Below the pieces are notes generated by a model. That model ran no database searches. It worked only from the letters and a program-made list of their open reading frames with translations, and was not told the DNA's origin. Shown piece by piece: positions 17,877 to 27,552 of a stretch of DNA of 64,000 nt; position 1 is the first letter of the stretch, and every line of letters begins with the position of its first letter. The DNA is from Micromonospora sp. NBC_01699 (GTDB taxonomy: Bacteria > Actinomycetota > Actinomycetes > Mycobacteriales > Micromonosporaceae). The translations under genes were made by a program, and so were the position numbers. Location of the stretch: assembly GCF_036250065.1 (NCBI RefSeq), contig NZ_CP109199.1, positions 1,426,001 through 1,490,000 on the forward strand, in the 5' to 3' direction.

Positions 17877-18101
17877 GACCCTAGCGACGCCGACGGCGCA
17901 GGGACAGCCTTGAGCGGCAGTTAAGGATTCTGTTATCCATTCGAGATAGTCGGCGTGGCGCAAAGTTCGACCGGATTTTGCATCCGGCCACGTGCGCCAT
18001 ATTTTGTATTGGCTCGACTGCGCAGAGCGACCATTGTCGATCGGTCGATCCGGATCGGAAATTTCGGCCGACCCGGATCGGGAAGATTCATGACGCAAAT
18101 G
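17877..18101. other. Intergenic region between the two surface-protein genes
   Basis: No gene seen. It should hold the promoter of the gene at 16604. It is AT-richer than average (for example 17985-18010) and contains the palindrome-like CGATCGGTCGATC near 18038. No confident -35/-10 pair is assigned. Confidence 0.5.
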
Positions 18102-18139
18102 CCGAGGGCGCGCCGACCGGGTGGTCGACGCGCCCTCGG
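18102..18139. terminator. Terminator after surface-protein paralogue 2
   Basis: 11-bp stem CCGAGGGCGCG / CGCGCCCTCGG with a partly paired inner part (CGACC / GGTCG), 39 bp past the stop of the minus-strand gene at 18178. Confidence 0.85.
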
Positions 18140-18177
18140 ACTACTGGTTCAGGTGCTGGGTGGAGCGGTCAGTCGGG

Positions 18178-19341
18178 TCAGGCGGTGAAGCGGACCCGGC
18201 GGCGACGGAACACCACGAACAGCACGGCACCCGCGGCCAGCAGTACGGCGGCGGCGGCCGCGATGCCACCGGCGGCGGCACCGGTCAGCGGCAGGGTGGG
18301 GCCGTCGTCGCCGGCACCCGCGCCACCCTCGGCGCAGTCGGCGGGCTTCTCCCAGGCGATCGGCCCGCTCTCCTCCATGCCCTCGCTGCTCGGGGTGACG
18401 GTCAGGCCCTCCTCGGCGGGGAACTTCGCCGTCTCGGTCTTGCCCGGCTCGACGGTGATCGTCTTGGGCTCGCCCTTGTTCGGGGTGAAGGTGATCGTCA
18501 CGGTCTTGCCGTTCTCCGGGTTGGTGACCTCGAAGAGCAGCTCGTCACAGGTGGACCCGTAGTTGCCGGTCGGCTCGCCCGGCGGGACGCAGTCCTCGGA
18601 CTTGGTCCAGGTGTACGAGTCCCCGACGGCCTTGTCGCCCTCGGTGATCTTGATGGTGCCGGCACCGGCGGGCACCACGATCGGCTCACTGCTGCCGTTC
18701 GGCGCGACGGTTACCTTCTTGTTGAACTCCTTGGCCGAGACCACCAGCTCGACGTCGTCGGTGGCGTCCTTGCCGTTGCTCAGGATGACCGTCACGGTGC
18801 CGTCGCAGTCCGACGAGAAGCTCGCGGTCGGCTTGGTCACCTTGGCCGGCGGCGTCGGGTTGGTCGGCGTGGTCGGGGTGGTCGGCGGGGTCGGCTTCGC
18901 ACAGGTCCCCTCGAAGGTGATGGTCTTCGAGTAGACGGGCTTTCCGGAGAACTGCGGCCACTTGAGTTCGACCGACAGGCTCGCCGAACTGGCGCTGGCG
19001 GGCACCCGCTGTTCGCCGGTCAGCTTGCCCCAGCTGTCCTGGTTCGACATTGCGCCGTTGCGCTTCGGCACCTCGGCGCCGACGGTGATCCCGGTGAGGT
19101 TGGTGCCCGCCGGAGTCAGCGAGATCACCTTCTCGATCTTGGCGACCTTGGAGTCCATGTCGTTGAGCACGGTCCAGTCGACGACCCATTCACCGGTCAC
19201 GGTGTCACAGCGGTGGGTGCCTTTCAGGTCGCCGGCATGTGCGCTCGCGGGGGCGGCGACGGCCAGCGTCGCGGCGAGGCCGACAAAGGTGGCCCCGAGG
19301 ATGGCGAGCGGCCGCCGCAGCGACAGCTTGGGATGGGTCAC
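18178..19341 (-). CDS. Sortase-anchored surface protein (LPLTG), paralogue 2
   Basis: 387 residues with the same plan as its neighbour: signal peptide KLSLRRPLAILGATFVGLAA ending APASA, ectodomain, Thr/Pro linker (TPPTTPTTPTNPTPP), two related beta modules starting CDGTVTVILSNG and CDELLFEVTNP, then LPLTG, a hydrophobic helix and RRRRVRF. The tandem pair probably arose by duplication: the signal-peptide DNA is nearly identical while the ectodomains have diverged. GTG 19341 has an AGGAG site. Sorted to the cell wall by a sortase encoded elsewhere (inferred). Confidence 0.88.
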   Translation of the reverse strand: MTHPKLSLRRPLAILGATFVGLAATLAVAAPASAHAGDLKGTHRCDTVTGEWVVDWTVLNDMDSKVAKIEKVISLTPAGTNLTGITVGAEVPKRNGAMSNQDSWGKLTGEQRVPASASSASLSVELKWPQFSGKPVYSKTITFEGTCAKPTPPTTPTTPTNPTPPAKVTKPTASFSSDCDGTVTVILSNGKDATDDVELVVSAKEFNKKVTVAPNGSSEPIVVPAGAGTIKITEGDKAVGDSYTWTKSEDCVPPGEPTGNYGSTCDELLFEVTNPENGKTVTITFTPNKGEPKTITVEPGKTETAKFPAEEGLTVTPSSEGMEESGPIAWEKPADCAEGGAGAGDDGPTLPLTGAAAGGIAAAAAVLLAAGAVLFVVFRRRRVRFTA

Positions 19342-19428
19342 GCGTACTCCTGAGGGGGTTAAAAAGCGTCAGGCACGACGTGAGGGAAGGCATGGGCGAT
19401 CGCTGCCGCGAAGTGGCGCGACCCGCAG

Positions 19429-19480
19429 TGGCGCCTCCCCAAACGCCGCACACCGGCCAGGCAGAGCCGGCACAGCGCCA
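19429..19480 (-). ncRNA. Structured leader element, copy 2
   Basis: Outer stem TGGCGC / GCGCCA (19475-19480, 19429-19434) and inner hairpin CCGGC / GCCGG (19466-19470, 19453-19457), 8-nt loop, plus the GGGGAG strand. Compared with copy 1, a T:A pair becomes C:G in the hairpin, and G:C becomes T:A and G:U becomes G:C in the outer stem, so pairing is kept. It ends 88 nt before the start codon. Confidence 0.5.
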
Positions 19481-19660
19481 GACACTACCGATTACGGGCG
19501 TATTGAGACAGTCTTGAGATCATCGGACTAATCCTGTGGCTGATTTGAGACATTTGGTCGACAAAGCGTGTTCGGAGCCTCCCCGACGGTCGACGGGTGG
19601 CGCGGCTGTCCGGTCGCGGTCGTCGGCGTACCGTTCTGGGGTGCAGAGCGGGAGTTCACA
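19481..19660. other. Divergent promoter region, surface protein / rsmD
   Basis: No gene seen. It must carry the minus-strand promoter for the gene at 18178 and the plus-strand promoter for rsmD. The stretch 19490-19570 is AT-richer than its surroundings. A GGGAG site for rsmD ends the region. Confidence 0.5.
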
Positions 19661-20220
19661 GTGACCCGGATCGTTGCCGGCACCTTCGGCGGAAGGCGCA
19701 TCGTCGCCCCGTCGGGCGCCTCCACCCGACCCACCTCGGACCGCGTACGCGAGGCGCTGTTCAGTGCGCTCGACAGTCAGCTCGACCTGAACGGCGCCCG
19801 CTTCGCCGACCTGTACGCCGGCTCCGGCGCGGTCGGCCTGGAGGCGCTCTCCCGAGGGGCGGTGCACGTGCTGCTGGTCGAGGGCGACCCGAGGGCGGCC
19901 AGGATCGCCCGGGACAACCTCGCCACCCTGCGGGCCACCCCGGCGGCGCGACTGGTCACCGGGAAGGTCGCCCAGGTGCTCGCGAGCGGCCCGGATGGCG
20001 GCCCGTACGACGTGATCTTCGCCGACCCGCCGTACGCGGTGCCGAACGAGGAGATCGCCGCGATGCTGACCGCCCTGGTCGAGCGGGGCTGGCTGGCCCC
20101 GGACGGGGTGGTGGTGGTCGAGCGGTCGACCCGTACCGGGCCACTGGACGAGGTGCAGGGAATCACTGTCGAGCGCGGCCGGCGTTACGGAGAGACCACT
20201 CTTTGGTACGGTCGCGGATC

Positions 20221-20224
<4 letters not shown>
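19661..20224 (+). CDS. rsmD: 16S rRNA (guanine966-N2)-methyltransferase
   Basis: Methylates G966 of 16S rRNA using S-adenosylmethionine. 187 residues with VTRIVAGTFGGRRI at the N-terminus, RPTSDRVREALFSAL, the SAM-binding FADLYAGSGAVGLEALSRGA, and the catalytic FADPPYAVP (DPPY). GTG 19661 follows a GGGAG site. The stop overlaps the coaD ATG by 4 bp, the common rsmD-coaD pairing. Confidence 0.96.
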
Positions 20225-20703
<479 letters not shown>

Positions 20704-20709
<6 letters not shown>

Positions 20710-20743
20710 TCCCGAGTCGGTCCGGCCCGAGCCGGGATCAGGC
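20704..20743 (+). terminator. Terminator overlapping coaD stop
   Basis: 11-bp perfect inverted repeat GCCTGATCCCG / CGGGATCAGGC; the left arm contains the coaD TGA. The following 225 bases to the next gene show no coding sequence. Confidence 0.8.
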
Positions 20744-20968
20744 GGAGTCGGCGGCAACGGCCGACGGTGGGCGTCGATCCCCCGGTGCGGACGGGCGGTC
20801 CGGCGCGACAGTCGAGCGCGTGTACCGCACCGGGTGCGGGTGTGCGACGCGCCACGCCGGGCAGTTTGGTCCCCTTGTCCCTCGGGCACCGCATCATTGG
20901 TTGAGCAGCAACCCGGTGGGACGCCGCATCATGTAGGTCGGCAGACGAACGACAGGAGTGAGGTACCG

Positions 20969-21466
20969 GTGGACCCGCTCGACCGCATCGACGAACTCAT
21001 CAGCATCGTGGAGACGGCCCGTTCCGTCCCGATGTCGCGCACCAACTGCATGGTCGACCGGGCGGACTTCATCGCGGCCCTCGACGAGCTCCGTGGCGAG
21101 CTGCCGATCGACCTGCGCCGAGCGGTCGCGCTGCTCGACGAGCGGGACAAGATCATGGATGCCGGTCGACGCGAGGCGGACCGGATCATCAGCGAGGGTG
21201 AGGCGGAACACGCCCGGCTGGTGTCCGTGAACGAGATCACCGTCTCGGCCGAGCACGAGGGGGCCCGGATCATCGCCGAGGCGCGGGCCGAGTCGCAGCG
21301 GCTGCGCGCGGAGGTGGACGATTACGTCGACACGGCGCTGGCAAACTTCGAACAGTTCCTCACCCGCGCGCTCGCCTCGATCGAGCGGGGCCGGGACAAG
21401 ATGCACGCGTTGCGCGAGATCGGCACTTTCGCCGGCGAAGAGAGCGAACGCCCACTGCCGTTCTGA
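20969..21466 (+). CDS. DivIVA-like coiled-coil protein (SepIVA-like)
   Basis: 165 residues, mostly charged coiled coil (DERDKIMDAGRREADRIISE, AEHEGARIIAEARAESQRLR), with a DPLDRIDELISIVETARSVP N-terminus. It sits where mycobacteria carry sepIVA, upstream of DUF177, rnc and mutM; SepIVA is a septum and growth-pole factor. The role here is inferred from gene position and coiled-coil character. GTG 20969 is preceded by AGGAGTGAGG. Older annotations often call such proteins ATP synthase b-like, which I think is wrong. Confidence 0.8.
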   Translation: MDPLDRIDELISIVETARSVPMSRTNCMVDRADFIAALDELRGELPIDLRRAVALLDERDKIMDAGRREADRIISEGEAEHARLVSVNEITVSAEHEGARIIAEARAESQRLRAEVDDYVDTALANFEQFLTRALASIERGRDKMHALREIGTFAGEESERPLPF

Positions 21467-21621
21467 TCGTCACCATCACCGACCGACGAACGGGCGGCGG
21501 GTCCGCCGGGCGACTGCGGCCCGGGGTACGGGGGAGTGCGCTTCCCGGTGCCCCGGTTCGACGCCCGGCCCGCTGCCCAGGTAACCTGTTTCGTCGGCCT
21601 CCAACAGGCCGGAGTCTGATT

Positions 21622-22185
21622 ATGCCCAAACACACGCCACGCCAACTCGATCCCAGGTCGCCGCTGGTCCTCGACACGAGGGAACTGCCGCGTCGGCCTG
21701 GTGCGTTGCGTACGGTCACGCGGGTGGTACAGGCGCCGGCGGACCTCGGCCTGGAGATGGTCGGCGTGCCGGAGGGCACGGACCTGAGTCTCGACCTGAG
21801 TCTCCAGTCGGTGTCCGAGGGCGTTTACGTCTCCGGGACCGTCTCCGGGGCCGTGCAGGGCGAGTGTGGTCGCTGCCTGCGCCAGATCGACGACTCCGTG
21901 GTCGTCACGATCCAGGAGCTGTACGCGTACGCGAACAGCACCACGGACGAGACGACCGAGGAGGACGAGGTGGGCCGCATGCAGGGCGACCTGATCGACC
22001 TGGAGCCGGCGCTACGGGACGCGGTGGTGCTCGCACTGCCGACCAACCCGTTGTGCCGAGAGGACTGCCCGGGACTGTGCACCGATTGTGGGGTGCACTG
22101 GGACGAGCTGCCGGCTGACCACAGCCACCAGCAGATCGACCCGCGCTGGGCGGGCCTGACGCAACTGACCCGTAAAGAGGAGTAG
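21622..22185 (+). CDS. DUF177 / YceD family protein
   Basis: 187 residues. The family pattern [12 protein letters not shown], then [19 protein letters not shown] is clear; the four C-terminal cysteines could bind zinc. YceD proteins are encoded just before rpmF in most bacteria and act in 23S rRNA maturation. The stop is 5 bp before rpmF. Likely first gene of the DUF177-rpmF-plsX-rnc-mutM operon. Confidence 0.95.
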   Translation: MPKHTPRQLDPRSPLVLDTRELPRRPGALRTVTRVVQAPADLGLEMVGVPEGTDLSLDLSLQSVSEGVYVSGTVSGAVQGECGRCLRQIDDSVVVTIQELYAYANSTTDETTEEDEVGRMQGDLIDLEPALRDAVVLALPTNPLCREDCPGLCTDCGVHWDELPADHSHQQIDPRWAGLTQLTRKEE

Positions 22186-22190
22186 GAACC

Positions 22191-22364
22191 GTGGCCGTCC
22201 CGAAGCGCAAGATGTCGCGCAGCAACACCCGGTCCCGCCGGGCTAACTGGAAGGCCACGGTGGTCGCGACCGTGGCGTGCCCGCAGTGCAAGTCGCCGAA
22301 GCTGCCGCACACCGCGTGCAGCGTGTGTGGCACCTACAACGGCCGCCAGGTCCTAGAGGTCTGA
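22191..22364 (+). CDS. rpmF: 50S ribosomal protein L32
   Basis: 57 residues: [20 protein letters not shown], then [18 protein letters not shown], a four-cysteine zinc ribbon (CxxC...CxxC) as in zinc-binding L32. GTG start with AAAGAGGAG upstream. It lies between DUF177 and plsX as in most bacteria. Confidence 0.98.
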   Translation: MAVPKRKMSRSNTRSRRANWKATVVATVACPQCKSPKLPHTACSVCGTYNGRQVLEV

Positions 22365-22375
22365 CGCAGGAACTC

Positions 22376-23500
22376 GTGACGCTCCCGACTCCGGGTCGGG
22401 TCGCGCCCACGCCCTGGCGACTGCCCGGTGCACCGGCTCCCGCCGACGCCAGCCGCAACCTGACGGCCGGCGTCCCAGTGGAGCCGGGCACCGTGCGGAT
22501 CGCCGTCGACCTCCTCGGCGGGGACGGAGCTCCCGCCGTCGTGGTTGACGGCGCTCTGCGGGCGTTCGGCGCCGACCCCGACCTGCACCTGCTGCTCGTC
22601 GGCCCGCCCGAGGCGGCCGACGAGCTGTTGGGCGTTCTGCACCCGGCCGATCGGGACCGGATCTCCGTCCGGCCGGTCCGGCACGGGGTGTCGATGACCG
22701 ACGACCCGAGGCGGGTCAGCCGGGCCGACACCACCGTCCGGGCGGCGGTCGCCGCGGTGGTCGAGGGGATCGCCGACGCGGTCGTCTCCGCCGGGGCGAC
22801 CGGTGCCACGGTCACCGCCGCCGTACTCGGGTTCGGGCGCTGGCCCGAGGTCCGCCGACCGGCCCTGGTCGCCACCATGCCGGCACTGCACGGTCCGGTC
22901 GTGCTGCTCGACGTCGGTGGCTCGCTGGAGGCCCGACCGGGCACCCTGGCCCGGCACGCCGTGCTCGGCGCCGCCTACGCCACGGTGGTGCACGGGGTGG
23001 CCGAGCCCCGGATCGGGCTGCTCTCGGTCGGCACGGAGGCGGGCAAGGGAGACCGGGCCCGCCGGGCCGCCGACCCCGTGCTCACCCTCGCCGCGCTGCC
23101 GCCGGGCGCGCGCTACGTCGGCCTGGTCGAGGGGTACGACGTTGCCGTCGGCAGCCGCGCGGACGTGGTCGTCACCGACGGATTCACCGGCAACATCCTG
23201 CTCAAGGGGATCGAAGGCGCGTACGCCATGGCGGGTGGGCCACCGGCCAGCGGAGGGGCGCCCCGGGCCGCCGCCCTGCTCGGCGTGGCCGGTACGGTCG
23301 TCGTCTGCCATGGCGCGGCACGCGACGATGATCTAGCCTCCGGGATCGCGCTCGCCGCCCACCTGCACCGCCGCGGTGCGACCGTGGCGATCTCCGGGCT
23401 GCTCGCCGACCACGCCCGGGACGGCCGCACCACCGAGCGGAGTACGGCCACCGGCCGACCGGGTCATGGCGCCGACGAGCGGACCGAGGAGACTTCATGA
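22376..23500 (+). CDS. plsX: Phosphate acyltransferase PlsX
   Basis: Makes acyl phosphate from acyl-ACP at the start of phospholipid synthesis. The core begins [20 protein letters not shown] near residue 39 and continues through [45 protein letters not shown] and [18 protein letters not shown]. 374 residues from GTG 22376; the first 38 are non-conserved, so GTG 22479 is an alternative start. The C-terminal end is polar and variable. The stop overlaps a short reading frame leading into rnc. Confidence 0.92.
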   Translation: MTLPTPGRVAPTPWRLPGAPAPADASRNLTAGVPVEPGTVRIAVDLLGGDGAPAVVVDGALRAFGADPDLHLLLVGPPEAADELLGVLHPADRDRISVRPVRHGVSMTDDPRRVSRADTTVRAAVAAVVEGIADAVVSAGATGATVTAAVLGFGRWPEVRRPALVATMPALHGPVVLLDVGGSLEARPGTLARHAVLGAAYATVVHGVAEPRIGLLSVGTEAGKGDRARRAADPVLTLAALPPGARYVGLVEGYDVAVGSRADVVVTDGFTGNILLKGIEGAYAMAGGPPASGGAPRAAALLGVAGTVVVCHGAARDDDLASGIALAAHLHRRGATVAISGLLADHARDGRTTERSTATGRPGHGADERTEETS

Positions 23501-23523
23501 CCAACACCGAGGTAACCGGATGA
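23497..23523 (+). CDS. Candidate 8-residue linker peptide plsX-rnc
   Basis: ATG ACC AAC ACC GAG GTA ACC GGA TGA. The ATG overlaps the plsX stop and the TGA overlaps the rnc ATG (ATGA at both ends). It may allow translational re-initiation between plsX and rnc. It also partly repeats the rnc start (ATGACCAAC), so it could be a start-site duplication. Confidence 0.3.
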   Translation: MTNTEVTG

Positions 23524-24455
23524 CCAACGACAAGCGCCGTCGCGCCCCGATCGGGTACCTGGAGGCCGCCTTCGGCGTCAGCCTCGACCCGGAGCTGCTG
23601 GAGCGGGCGCTGACCCACCGCTCGTTCGCGTACGAGAACGGTGGGCTGCCGACCAACGAGCGCCTGGAGTTCCTGGGTGACTCGGTGCTCGGTGTGGTCA
23701 TCACCGCGGCGCTCTTCCACAACCACCCGGACCTGCCCGAGGGGCAGCTCGCCAAGCTTCGGGCCAGCGTGGTGAACATGCGGGCGCTGGCCGACGTGGC
23801 CCGTGGCCTCGGCCCGGATGGGCTCGGTCCCTACCTGCTGCTGGGCAAGGGCGAGGAGACGACCGGTGGCCGGGACAAGGCGAGCATCCTGGCCGACACG
23901 CTGGAGGCCCTGCTCGGCGCGATCTACCTCCAGTACGGCCTGGACACGGCCGGGATCGTGATCCACCGCCTGTTCGACCCGCTGATGGCGGAGTCGGCCG
24001 GTCGCGGGGCCGCCCTGGACTGGAAGACCAGTCTCCAGGAGCTGACCGCGGCGCTCGGTCTCGGGGTGCCGGAGTACCGGATCGACGACACCGGTCCGGA
24101 CCACGCGAAGACGTTCACCGCCTGGGTGGTCGTCGCCGGCCGGCGGTACGGCGGCGCGGACGGCCGCAGCAAGAAGGAAGCCGAGCAGCGGGCCGCCGAG
24201 GCAGCCTGGCGAATCCTGTCCGAACCGGCCGAGCCCGCCGAGCCGGCCGACTCGGCCGTGCCCGCCGCCGGGCCGACCGAGCAGGTCGAGTCCGCCGCCG
24301 AGCCGACCGAGCAGGTCGAACCGGCCGAACCGGTGGCCGACGTCGCCGGGGAACCGGTCACACAACCGGCCGCGCTCGACGCGCCGGACGCGGAGCCGGA
24401 CAGCGCGGAGCCGGACAGCGCCGGGCGGACCGTCGGCACCGCCGACAACCGCTGA
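23520..24455 (+). CDS. rnc: Ribonuclease III with acidic C-terminal extension
   Basis: Cleaves double-stranded RNA in rRNA and mRNA processing. The endonuclease domain (about 10-150) shows [12 protein letters not shown], the signature [13 protein letters not shown], and [16 protein letters not shown] double-stranded-RNA-binding domain follows (about 160-232: [30 protein letters not shown]). Residues 235-311 are an extra Glu/Ala/Pro-rich tail with repeated EPAEP and PTEQVE units, absent from the E. coli enzyme. ATG 23520 has GAGGT six bases upstream. Confidence 0.96.
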   Translation: MTNDKRRRAPIGYLEAAFGVSLDPELLERALTHRSFAYENGGLPTNERLEFLGDSVLGVVITAALFHNHPDLPEGQLAKLRASVVNMRALADVARGLGPDGLGPYLLLGKGEETTGGRDKASILADTLEALLGAIYLQYGLDTAGIVIHRLFDPLMAESAGRGAALDWKTSLQELTAALGLGVPEYRIDDTGPDHAKTFTAWVVVAGRRYGGADGRSKKEAEQRAAEAAWRILSEPAEPAEPADSAVPAAGPTEQVESAAEPTEQVEPAEPVADVAGEPVTQPAALDAPDAEPDSAEPDSAGRTVGTADNR

Positions 24456-24515
24456 GTACGCTCGATCCACGTGCCGTACCGGACGGTTCCCGCGTACCCG
24501 GAGTGAGGTAACGAA

Positions 24516-25370
24516 GTGCCTGAGCTGCCCGAGGTGGAGACGGTCCGGCAGGGCCTCGCCAAGTGGGTCACCGGTCGACGGATCACCGGCGTCGAGGTCC
24601 ACCACCCGCGTGCCGTACGCCGGCACGTGGCCGGTGACGTGCACTTCGCGGCCGTACTCGCCGGGCGGACGGTGGTCGACGCCTGCCGTCGGGGAAAGTA
24701 CCTGTGGCTGCCGCTGGACAGCGGCGACGCGGTGGTCGGACATCTGGGCATGTCCGGGCAGTTGTTGCTGCAACCGGCGCAGGCACCGGACGAGACGCAC
24801 CTGCGGATCCGGTTCGGTTTCGACGACGACGGGCCGGAACTGCGCTTCGTCGACCAGCGTACGTTCGGCGGCCTGTCGGTCTCGGAGGGCGGCGCGAGCC
24901 TGCCGGCGGAGATCGCGCACATCGCCCGCGACCCGATCGACCCGGCCTTCTCCGACGAGGGGTTCGTGGCCGCGCTGCGGCGCAAGCGGACCGAGGTCAA
25001 ACGGGCCCTGCTGGACCAGACGCTGATCTCCGGGGTCGGCAACATCTACGCCGACGAGGCGCTCTGGCGGGCGAAGCTGCACGGCACCCGACCGGCGGAC
25101 GGGCTCACCGCGCCCGCCGCGCGCCGGCTGCTGGGACACATCCGGGACGTTCTCGGTGAGGCCCTGACGGCGGGCGGGACCAGCTTCGACGCGCTCTACG
25201 TCAACGTCAACGGGGAGAGCGGCTACTTCGACCGATCGCTGAACGCGTACGGGCGGGAGGGGTTGCCGTGCCTGCGGTGCGGTGCGGCGATCCGGCGGGA
25301 GTCGTTCATGAACCGCTCGTCGTTCAGCTGCCCGCGCTGCCAGCCCCGTCCCCGTACCGTCGCCGGCTGA
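24516..25370 (+). CDS. mutM: Formamidopyrimidine-DNA glycosylase
   Basis: Removes oxidised purines such as 8-oxoguanine and nicks the DNA. 284 residues. The N-terminal [13 protein letters not shown] carries the catalytic Pro and Glu; [31 protein letters not shown] (helix-two-turn-helix) and the zinc finger CLRCG...CPRC close the pattern. The GTG start precedes the processed proline as usual. 60 bp after rnc. Confidence 0.97.
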   Translation: MPELPEVETVRQGLAKWVTGRRITGVEVHHPRAVRRHVAGDVHFAAVLAGRTVVDACRRGKYLWLPLDSGDAVVGHLGMSGQLLLQPAQAPDETHLRIRFGFDDDGPELRFVDQRTFGGLSVSEGGASLPAEIAHIARDPIDPAFSDEGFVAALRRKRTEVKRALLDQTLISGVGNIYADEALWRAKLHGTRPADGLTAPAARRLLGHIRDVLGEALTAGGTSFDALYVNVNGESGYFDRSLNAYGREGLPCLRCGAAIRRESFMNRSSFSCPRCQPRPRTVAG

Positions 25371-25406
25371 GCCTCGCCGCCGGCCGGGTCTGCGGCAGCG
25401 GGGTCT

Positions 25407-26309
25407 TCACCGGGCGGGCGGGACGGGCGGGCAGAGTTCGCGCCAGGCGCCGAGGTCGCGTTCCTTGCGAATGGTGGCGAAGCCGTAGCCCTGGGCCGCC
25501 GTGCAGAAGTCGTCGGCCAGCGCGTCGTACTCGACCTGGAAGACCGGTTTGCGGTTCTCGACGAACGGCAGCAACTGGTCGCACTCGGCCCGCTGGAAGC
25601 ACTCCTCGTTGACCGCGAAGTCGAAGTACGGCTCCAGCGCCACCACCTGTTCGAGATCGTTGGTCAGCCCCGGCGACAGCTTCTGCGAGCGGGCCAGCGC
25701 GGCCAGCCGACGGTTGAACACGAGCTGGTCGTCGAAGGTGAGCGGGAAACCGGACTCTCGGGCGTACCCGTCCATGTTCGCCGGCATGACCGCGGTGAAG
25801 CCCTTGCCGTAGCAGAGCCGGAACCGGTCGGTGATGACCGGCTCCAACGCCGACCACTGCCGGATGTCGAGCCAGCGTTCGCCGTCGACGTCGGCGGGTG
25901 CCCCGATCAGGGTCTCCGGGAACCGGTCCGCGTCCGGCCGCTGCGGCTCGTACGTCCCGACGTTGACGTGGCAGACCGCCCGGCGGTCGCGTTCGCGCAG
26001 CCGGCGGACGTCCTCGACCGGCGTACGGAACGCGTCGAGCACGAACACCTCGGCGTCGACGTTCGGGTCGAACTCGCCCCGCAACTGCCACTGCCAGGTG
26101 GGCGTGGGTCCGAACGGCCAGGGCGGGATGGGCAGCGGCCGGGCCCACTGCGGTACGCACCCGGCCAGCACCGCCAGGACCACCAGCAGCAGTACGGCGC
26201 GACCCGACCGGGAGCCGTCGGTCGGGATCGGGGGTGGGTGGGCCGCGCGGGGTCCGGTTCCGGCCGGTTGTCGCGCTCGGAACCGGGGTCCGGGTGCCCG
26301 CCCGGGCAT
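25407..26309 (-). CDS. GH114-type lipoprotein (endo-alpha-1,4-polygalactosaminidase-like)
   Basis: 300 residues. The N-terminal region ends in a hydrophobic stretch and lipobox (LLLVVLAVLAGC), so it is probably a lipoprotein. The rest matches the GH114 TIM-barrel family: TWQWQLRGEFDPNVDAEVFV, VCHVNVGTYEPQRPDADRFP, ERWLDIRQWSALEPVITDR, GFTAVMPANMDGYARESGF and NEECFQRAECDQL. Such enzymes cut alpha-1,4-linked galactosamine polymers; the substrate here is unknown. Convergent with mutM (36-bp gap). Confidence 0.85.
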   Translation of the reverse strand: MPGRAPGPRFRARQPAGTGPRAAHPPPIPTDGSRSGRAVLLLVVLAVLAGCVPQWARPLPIPPWPFGPTPTWQWQLRGEFDPNVDAEVFVLDAFRTPVEDVRRLRERDRRAVCHVNVGTYEPQRPDADRFPETLIGAPADVDGERWLDIRQWSALEPVITDRFRLCYGKGFTAVMPANMDGYARESGFPLTFDDQLVFNRRLAALARSQKLSPGLTNDLEQVVALEPYFDFAVNEECFQRAECDQLLPFVENRKPVFQVEYDALADDFCTAAQGYGFATIRKERDLGAWRELCPPVPPAR

Positions 26310-26414
26310 GGATCAGTGGGCCGCGGTTGTCAAGAGCAGCACACCCCCTCGTTGTCTACCAACGAGCCGGCCGCCGCTACGGCACGGGCAATCGCCCGCT
26401 CACCGCGATCGGGG

Positions 26415-27182
26415 TCAGACCGCCGTGCCGAACACCTGGGTCCAGTAGAGCCGACCGGCGGAGTTGGCCGCGATCCCGACCCCGATCGCCTTCGCGCCGC
26501 AGTTGAGGATGTTCGTCCGGTGGCCCTGGCTGTTCATCCAGCCGTCCATCACCGCCGTCGGGGAGGCGTAGCCCATCGCCACGTTCTCGCTCATCGGGCT
26601 GGTGTATCCGGCCCTGCGGGCGCGGTCGACGAACGAGCTGCCGTCGCTGCCGTCGTGCGACATCTTGTCGTGGACGGCCTGGTCCTCGCTGTGCAGCCGG
26701 GCGGCCTCGGCCAGCCTGCTGTTGATCGAGACGGAACCGCAGCCGTTGGCCGCCCGCTCCCGATTGACGATCTCGACCACCTGCGCCTCCCGGCTGTCGG
26801 CACCCGCACCGGTCACCTTCGGCGCCCGGCTCGGCGTACGGGACGGCGTCGGGCGGGCGGCCGGGGTGGTCGGTCGGGCGACGGGCGACGGGCTGGCACT
26901 GGTCGGGGCGGCGCTCGGGGTGGGGGCCGCGCCGAGGATCCCGACGCCGGCCGGGTCGCCCACCGGGTCGGCGACCGGGGCCGGCTCGGCCGCGCCGGGG
27001 ACGCCGGTCGGCATCAGCGCGGCACCGACCCCGAACAGAACCAGCAGCAGGGTGACCGAGGTGGCCAGGCCGACCGGTCCGGCCAGCCGACGCGGGCCCC
27101 GGTGCCGACCGGCGAGGTTTTCCGGTGCCGCGTGCCGCTGCGCCCCGTCGTCGTGGGCTCTCCGCTCGGTTCGCCCGTGCAC
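26415..27182 (-). CDS. CAP/SCP-domain secreted protein
   Basis: 255 residues. A basic cytoplasmic segment, one hydrophobic helix (about 38-58), a Pro/Thr/Ser linker with repeats, then a C-terminal CAP domain: REAQVVEIVNRERAANGCGS, AARLHSEDQAVHDKMSHDGS, SENVAMGYASPTAVMDGWMN, SQGHRTNILNCGAKAIGVGI. Bacterial CAP proteins are extracellular, with roles in wall or lipid interactions; function unknown. Same direction as the GH114 gene, 105 bp upstream of it. Confidence 0.88.
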   Translation of the reverse strand: MHGRTERRAHDDGAQRHAAPENLAGRHRGPRRLAGPVGLATSVTLLLVLFGVGAALMPTGVPGAAEPAPVADPVGDPAGVGILGAAPTPSAAPTSASPSPVARPTTPAARPTPSRTPSRAPKVTGAGADSREAQVVEIVNRERAANGCGSVSINSRLAEAARLHSEDQAVHDKMSHDGSDGSSFVDRARRAGYTSPMSENVAMGYASPTAVMDGWMNSQGHRTNILNCGAKAIGVGIAANSAGRLYWTQVFGTAV

Positions 27183-27405
27183 GCGCGTGCCTCCGGCTGG
27201 GTTTCGGGGGTGGGCCGGTGCGGACGCTACGCGGGGCGGCTCGGGCGGGCAACGTCGCTAAGGAAGATCTAAGACAGCGGGGGGTAGCCGGATGACCGAG
27301 CAGAGTTAAACTTCAGGAGTCCGAACAGCGATCTTTGTTCGTGCCTCGCGGCGACCTTCGGCTGACAAACCGGTTGACATGAGAGTGATCTGCGCCCGTT
27401 CCAAC
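27183..27405. other. Intergenic region upstream of the CAP protein
   Basis: No gene seen. It carries the minus-strand promoter for the CAP gene and leads into the plus-strand promoter at 27406. The segment 27300-27400 is AT-richer than average. Confidence 0.5.
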
Positions 27406-27437
27406 TTGACGAAGCGCGGACATCGGCACACTATATA
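27406..27437 (+). promoter_or_regulatory. Candidate sigma-70-type promoter
   Basis: TTGACG at 27406-27411 and ACTATA at 27430-27435 are 18 bp apart; overlapping TATATA (27432-27437) is an alternative -10. It would start transcription about 110 nt before the small coiled-coil gene. An earlier TTGACA (27374) has no good partner. Confidence 0.5.
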
Positions 27438-27552
27438 GGTGTCGCCAGTCGCGCCCAGTCATGCCCGCGTGTTCCTGCGGGCAGGTAGTCGCGAACGAGT
27501 TGGGCGCGCGTTGGCCGGCCTTTCCGGCAGCGCATTACAAGGAGACGCAATT

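Noticed and set aside
20969-21466. ATP synthase subunit b
   Set aside because: There is no transmembrane helix and no ATP synthase neighbours; a DivIVA/SepIVA-type coiled coil fits better.
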